Shown here in pieces: positions 60,233-64,000 of a DNA stretch of 64,000 nt (position 1 is the stretch's first letter; every line of letters begins with the position of its first letter). The stretch lies in assembly GCA_019009955.1 (NCBI GenBank), contig CM032230.1:24050001-24114000 (forward strand). The letters are read 5' to 3'. Origin of the DNA: Riptortus pedestris. Lineage: Eukaryota; Arthropoda; Insecta; Hemiptera; Alydidae. A model generated the notes under the pieces. That model saw only the letters and a list, made by a program, of their open reading frames with translations, ran no database searches and was not told where the DNA came from. The translations under genes and the position numbers were made by a program.

Positions 60233-61491
60233 CCCTCATCTCCTACGGTTGGGTCGGATCCGACCGGGGCGCCGGTTCCTCCTTGTCTAAAAATCGCCTG
60301 GCTTCCCCGATTACTCCATGGTCCTAGGTACCCTCCTCTGCAGTTGTGCCTGGGGGGCTGACAAGTCCACTTCGCTTAGGTAAGTGTCCTCTCCTCATTA
60401 TTAACCATTTGGTCAGATCCGACCCACCGTAGGAAATAAGTTAGGGGTCGGATCCGACCCTCCGTAGGTTCTATGATTTAGATTTTTTCATGATTATTTC
60501 TACATTCCCATAAGAATGCACGATTTTTTTTTAGAATGGCATTCAATAAAATTTTCACGATCCCGGAAGAAATTTTGGAGGAGTTTCGACGCCAAGAGAA
60601 TGAAGGCAAGTCGGAAGAAAACGAGGATAGTACATCCGAGCAGGAAGATGAGATATTACACAACGTTGATGATGTATTTGATGCTGATGAGAGTGATGAT
60701 GAGTGTGGATTGAAAAATGACCAGGTTTTTGACGATGATGAGAGAAATTTCGATTTCGGCAAGGATGAGGAAACCCTCTGGACCGATAAGCCGATACGAT
60801 CAAAATTTTCCAGAGTTCTTGCAATCAATGTGGTCAAAAGAAATCCTGGCCCAAGAAGAGAAGCAAGAGGCATCACGGATATTTTGAAACTGTTTTTACT
60901 TTCCATTGATGAAGAAATGATAAGTGATGTTGTGAAACACACAAACGAAGAAATCGAACGGACGTGGCATTTATTTACCGGCTGTTTCGTATATTTCATT
61001 ACAAATAATGAAGAATTTAAAGCCTTTCTTGGCCTTTTATTTGAGTGACACATTGAAAAATTCCACCCTTAATACTAAGGAAATGTTTTCCCAAATTTAT
61101 GGTCCACCCATGTTTCGATGTACTATGTCCCGAGCACGATTTGAATTTATCCTGGAGAAATGCAGGTTTGACGACAAGACAACTAGTTTTCTTGAATATA
61201 ATTCTCACTTTTGTTCCTTTATTTTGTATTTTTTTATAATTTAAGTATATAGCTTTAAGAGACTGTCAAAATTTAGTCAAAAGACAATGAAGACTGATTT
61301 AAGTATCAATATTAACTTTTTTAAACATTAACGTAAATAAAAATATTTTTTTTTTAGTTTTTAATCAATATTTATCCTTTTCCTGCATAATTAATGATTT
61401 CTTTAATGATTACACCCTTCAGGAGCCAGCATGGTCGGATCCGACCCACCGTAGGAAATGTGGGAGGAAGAACCACCGTAGGAGACGAGGG
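60233..61491 (+). mobile_element. Internally deleted piggyBac element
   Basis: It is flanked by TTAA at 60229-60232 and 61492-61495. The termini CCCTCATCTCCTACGGT and ACCGTAGGAGACGAGGG are inverted repeats with 16 of 17 bases matching by eye. It is 1259 bp, with a truncated transposase inside (60536-61190). The palindrome GGTCGGATCCGACC occurs four times near the ends. TTAA targeting and the CCC/GGG ends are diagnostic of the superfamily. Confidence 0.9.
60536..61190 (+). pseudogene. piggyBac transposase, N-terminal part only
   Basis: The ATG at 60536 begins an acidic N-terminal region (EEILEEFRRQENEGK, then DESDDECG), followed by the start of the DDE_Tnp_1_7 domain (NPGPRREARGITDILKLF, KHTNEEIERTW, EEFKAFLGLLF). 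A frameshift near 61040-61048 moves it into the next frame, where GPPMFRCTMSRARFEFILEKCRFDDKT continues the family pattern. After about 61190 the similarity stops. The three catalytic aspartates and the C-terminal Cys-rich region are missing, so it is inactive. The intact TIRs could still be used by a full-length relative. Confidence 0.8.
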
Positions 61492-61639
61492 TTAAGCAAG
61501 TTATTTGCACTTTCATGTTTTCAGCCTTCTTTAATGACCCACTTCTACTAACTTTTACTTAGAAATAGAAAATATATGAGGAAATATATCAATAGTGTGT
61601 AAATCTGATTAGTTTAGGCGTCCTCAGAATTGAGACATT

Positions 61640-61857
61640 TTGTATTTGTATTAAAGGGATGAATGATCTTGTCATTATGTTCAATTTTCACTTACGAAAA
61701 ACACTTACAAAATCTAAAACTATTGCTTCCAACGTATGGTGACCACTCTATGTTTCTGTGATGACAAGAGATCGCCTGAACGGAATTTGACCACAAACTG
61801 AAGTAGTTCAATCGCTATATGAGAAGCGATATTTCACAATCAGTATTATATATATAC

Positions 61858-61890
<33 letters not shown>

Positions 61891-61925
61891 TTTAGAATTT
61901 GTCTAGTCAACAGCTGGTAGGCTTC

Positions 61926-61986
<61 letters not shown>

Positions 61987-62462
61987 CACACACACTCTCA
62001 TTGGAGTTCTAAAATCTGAAGATTTGTTTTCCATAAACGTCAAGAAACGAGTAGAAAAGAATGAGACCATGGACACGGGGAAACACTTTATCAGAAAAAA
62101 AAACCCGTCTGAGAGTACTCCGTGTATATCAGGATCAGGAGCAGGCTGAAGCTTAACAATAGAAAATACAAAAGTTTCTACACTCTCTTGCCACAGAATT
62201 CGATGTTGATGAACAAACACTTATCCGGATATTGTCACATAATAGAAAGGGGAACAATTTTAAATAAGATGGAATGCCTGAATGGAGTTTTTTCTTCAAC
62301 ATGAAAACTGAAATTTCGCGAAGTCCCGAAAGTGGTTTTCACTACCTAAATATAAAAAAAATAGAATTATTCAATAGATTTTGAAAACAACGTGCTGAAA
62401 AAGGAATCATTATTAGGAACCAATAATTATTAACTGTGTCCCTTCTCAGTGTAGAAATTTAT
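61640..62462. other. Intergenic, microsatellites only
   Basis: A GA run at 61859-61890 and a (TA)n run at 61928-61981. The 98-codon minus frame 61924-62220 overlaps the TA run and is chance. No gene seen. Confidence 0.5.
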
Positions 62463-62763
62463 GGTGAAAGTGCATTTTAGTCCCCCCCTTGATGGCGCAC
62501 GATGATGACGGCGGCCATCTTGTTTTTCTAACACCGAGGGTGAAGGTTTTGTTTTTCTTAATTTATCTTTTTTAACACTTTAAAATTTCCAAAATACGCC
62601 ATCGGCGGTTAAAACCAGGGGGGAGGGGGGGGGGGGGTAATTCTAACTTAAATTTTGTCAACTCACCTAATTTGTTGGATCCTTAAAACAAGCAAGAAAC
62701 AAGATGTGACAGTGACGTAACAAGATGGCGGCTAGGGGGTGGGGACTAAAATGTACTTTAGCC
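62463..62763. mobile_element. MITE family B, copy 2
   Basis: The ends GGTGAAAGTGCATTTTAGTCC and GGACTAAAATGTACTTTAGCC are inverted repeats, with CGGCCATCTTG and CAAGATGGCGGC just inside. An exact 8 bp duplication, aaatttat, flanks it at 62455-62462 and 62764-62771. It is 301 bp. The interior shares AAAATACGCCATCGGCGGTT with copy 1 in the opposite sense, plus a long G run. Confidence 0.8.
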
Positions 62764-62934
62764 AAATTTATTAACCCAATATATGGCGTTTTGGATGGAG
62801 TTTCAAGGAAATATTTTGAATGCTAAATGGTAGAAATTGCACAGTGATTTATTAGAAATTTCCTTAAATATTAGAGGAACTCGGTGCTCTTTAGATAGGC
62901 AAAGGGTTTCCTAAAAGTAAAATTCATAAAAGAA

Positions 62935-64000
62935 ATGATCTGAAGGATAGATGGATAGAGTATTTGAAAGATCGATGAGTCTGTGGATGAACATATGGTT
63001 GGAAGCAAGGTGAATGGATAGATGATTTAGGGACGAACTCATGGTCGGAAGTCTGGGCTGATGATGTGCGGGTGGATGAATAAATGGACGAATGAATGCA
63101 TCGTTGGAAGAGTGCAAAGACGGAAAGAAGGATAGGCGAATGTATGGGCCGATGGATAACAGGGTAATTGATGGATGGATGGAAGAACAGAGAGAGGATT
63201 GGGAGTATGGTCGGATGGATGTATGTATGGATTGGTGGCTGGATCCAGGGACGAGCAGACAGATGGGTGGGTGGATAAATAGATGGACGGACAAATGGAT
63301 GGCTGGAAAGATAGGTGAATGGATCGATGGGTAAAGGGGCGAATCGAAGGATGGAGAGATGAACAGAAGGATAGATGGTTAACAGAATGGATGAACCGAT
63401 AGGTAGGTGGCTGGATAGAGGGATGATCGGGTATGTGGGGTAACCAAGCCGTTCTCGGCGGTGGCAAAGAGAGAGCCGGGTAGTTGAGGTGCAGGGAGTC
63501 AAAGGAAATAAAGGAGTTCATGACTGAGCGATTCGTGCACGTCTCGAGTTGGACGGTTCAGACTGCTGCCTCGAAACCTAGCCAGCAGGTGCCTGAGCAG
63601 CGGGCAAGGGTTGGAGGAGTGGGAAGTCGTGAGGGATTCAGTCAATAACAATGGATGGGCGGTTACACGTACGAACGTTGGTATTTATGGTTGGAAGAAT
63701 GCACAGATGGATGGTTGGAAGATAGGATGAACCGACTGGCACGTGGCTGGGTGGAGGGTCAAATGTACAGGCGATAGATAGATGAACGGACGAATAGATG
63801 CTTGGAAGGCTGCACAGCCAGATTGTTGGATAGATAGGTGAATGGGCCGATGCATAAGTAGCCGAATCGAAAGATGGAGTGATGAACGGACAGATGGTTG
63901 GAGCAATGGAAGAACCAATAGATAGGTTACCGGATAGAGTGACAATCGTACAGGTGATAGCCAGATGGCCGCCAGAATAGATGGATGGATAGATAGACGG
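62935..64000. repeat. Degenerate GATGG/GATA-type repeat array
   Basis: Irregular runs of GATGGATGGA, GATAGATG and GAATGGATGAAC fill the window end and run past it. The array is interrupted by a more GC-rich non-repetitive stretch at about 63430-63650. The long minus-strand frames here (up to 192 codons) encode His/Pro/Ser/Ile monotony and are artefacts. The true repeat boundary on the right is outside the window. Confidence 0.85.

Larger units (their letters stand above)
59098..61635 (+). mobile_element. HINE-like element hosting a MITE and a piggyBac
   Basis: It starts TTTTAACAGATTCACCTTAAGG and includes CGTAGCCGCTATAGCGGTTT. It is interrupted by the MITE 59321-59582 and continues GATCAAATTCGTAAACGTC. 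After variant interior it is interrupted again at TTAA by the piggyBac 60233-61491, and ends TAAATCTGATTAGTTTAGGC at about 61600. Reading across both insertions restores the family's order. Confidence 0.7.

Noticed and set aside
60478..61053. 191-codon minus-strand frame
   Set aside because: Antisense of the piggyBac transposase fragment; the plus strand carries the recognisable domain.
62911..63521. Long overlapping minus-strand frames of 127-192 codons
   Set aside because: Translations of GATGG-type repeats in several frames at once; monotonous His/Pro/Ser/Ile content.

Overview
The window is nuclear DNA from an invertebrate animal. It is strongly AT-rich, has GT-AG introns, one many-exon gene, and intergenic and intronic space filled with degraded transposable elements. 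I cannot fix the phylum. The RTE-like repeat tails and a repeat in intron 18 (about 49.06-49.45 kb) resemble ones I associate with arthropods, perhaps insects, but that is a weak inference from memory.

The only intact protein-coding gene is a full-length ABC transporter of the ABCB (P-glycoprotein/MDR) type on the + strand. I reassemble it as 26 coding exons from 26553 to 57355, encoding 1287 residues. Exon 1 (26553-26653) was found by matching splice phase. It supplies a start codon with an in-frame stop upstream and lies 8.9 kb before exon 2. The joined frame stays open to the stop, the length is typical of the family, and both nucleotide-binding domains keep every catalytic motif. The product should be a working plasma-membrane efflux pump.

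Layout: 0.7-3.2 kb, two head-to-tail RTE-like repeats, one with an internal 297-298 bp tandem array. 3.2-10 kb, no gene; a long inverted repeat at 7.8-8.06 kb. 10.04-13.44 kb, a decayed LINE (minus strand) with reverse transcriptase and RNase H. 14-25 kb, HINE-like elements (defined below), tRNA-derived SINEs, a 25 bp satellite and a foldback element. 25.6-25.9 kb, a second LINE remnant. 26.2-57.6 kb, the ABCB gene. 57.6-62.8 kb, no host gene, but a nest of transposons: a HINE-like element holding a MITE and an internally deleted piggyBac. 62.9-64 kb, a degenerate GATGG-type repeat running off the window.

The most distinctive component is an abundant family of non-autonomous elements. They have a subterminal inverted repeat (AGCAGATTTCCC), a 20 bp palindrome near one end, an internal (TA)n or (CA)n microsatellite, and a short hairpin near the other end. 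This is the architecture of helentron-associated elements (HINE/DINE-1 type). More than twenty whole or partial copies are visible, several nested in or hosting other transposons, which gives a relative insertion order.
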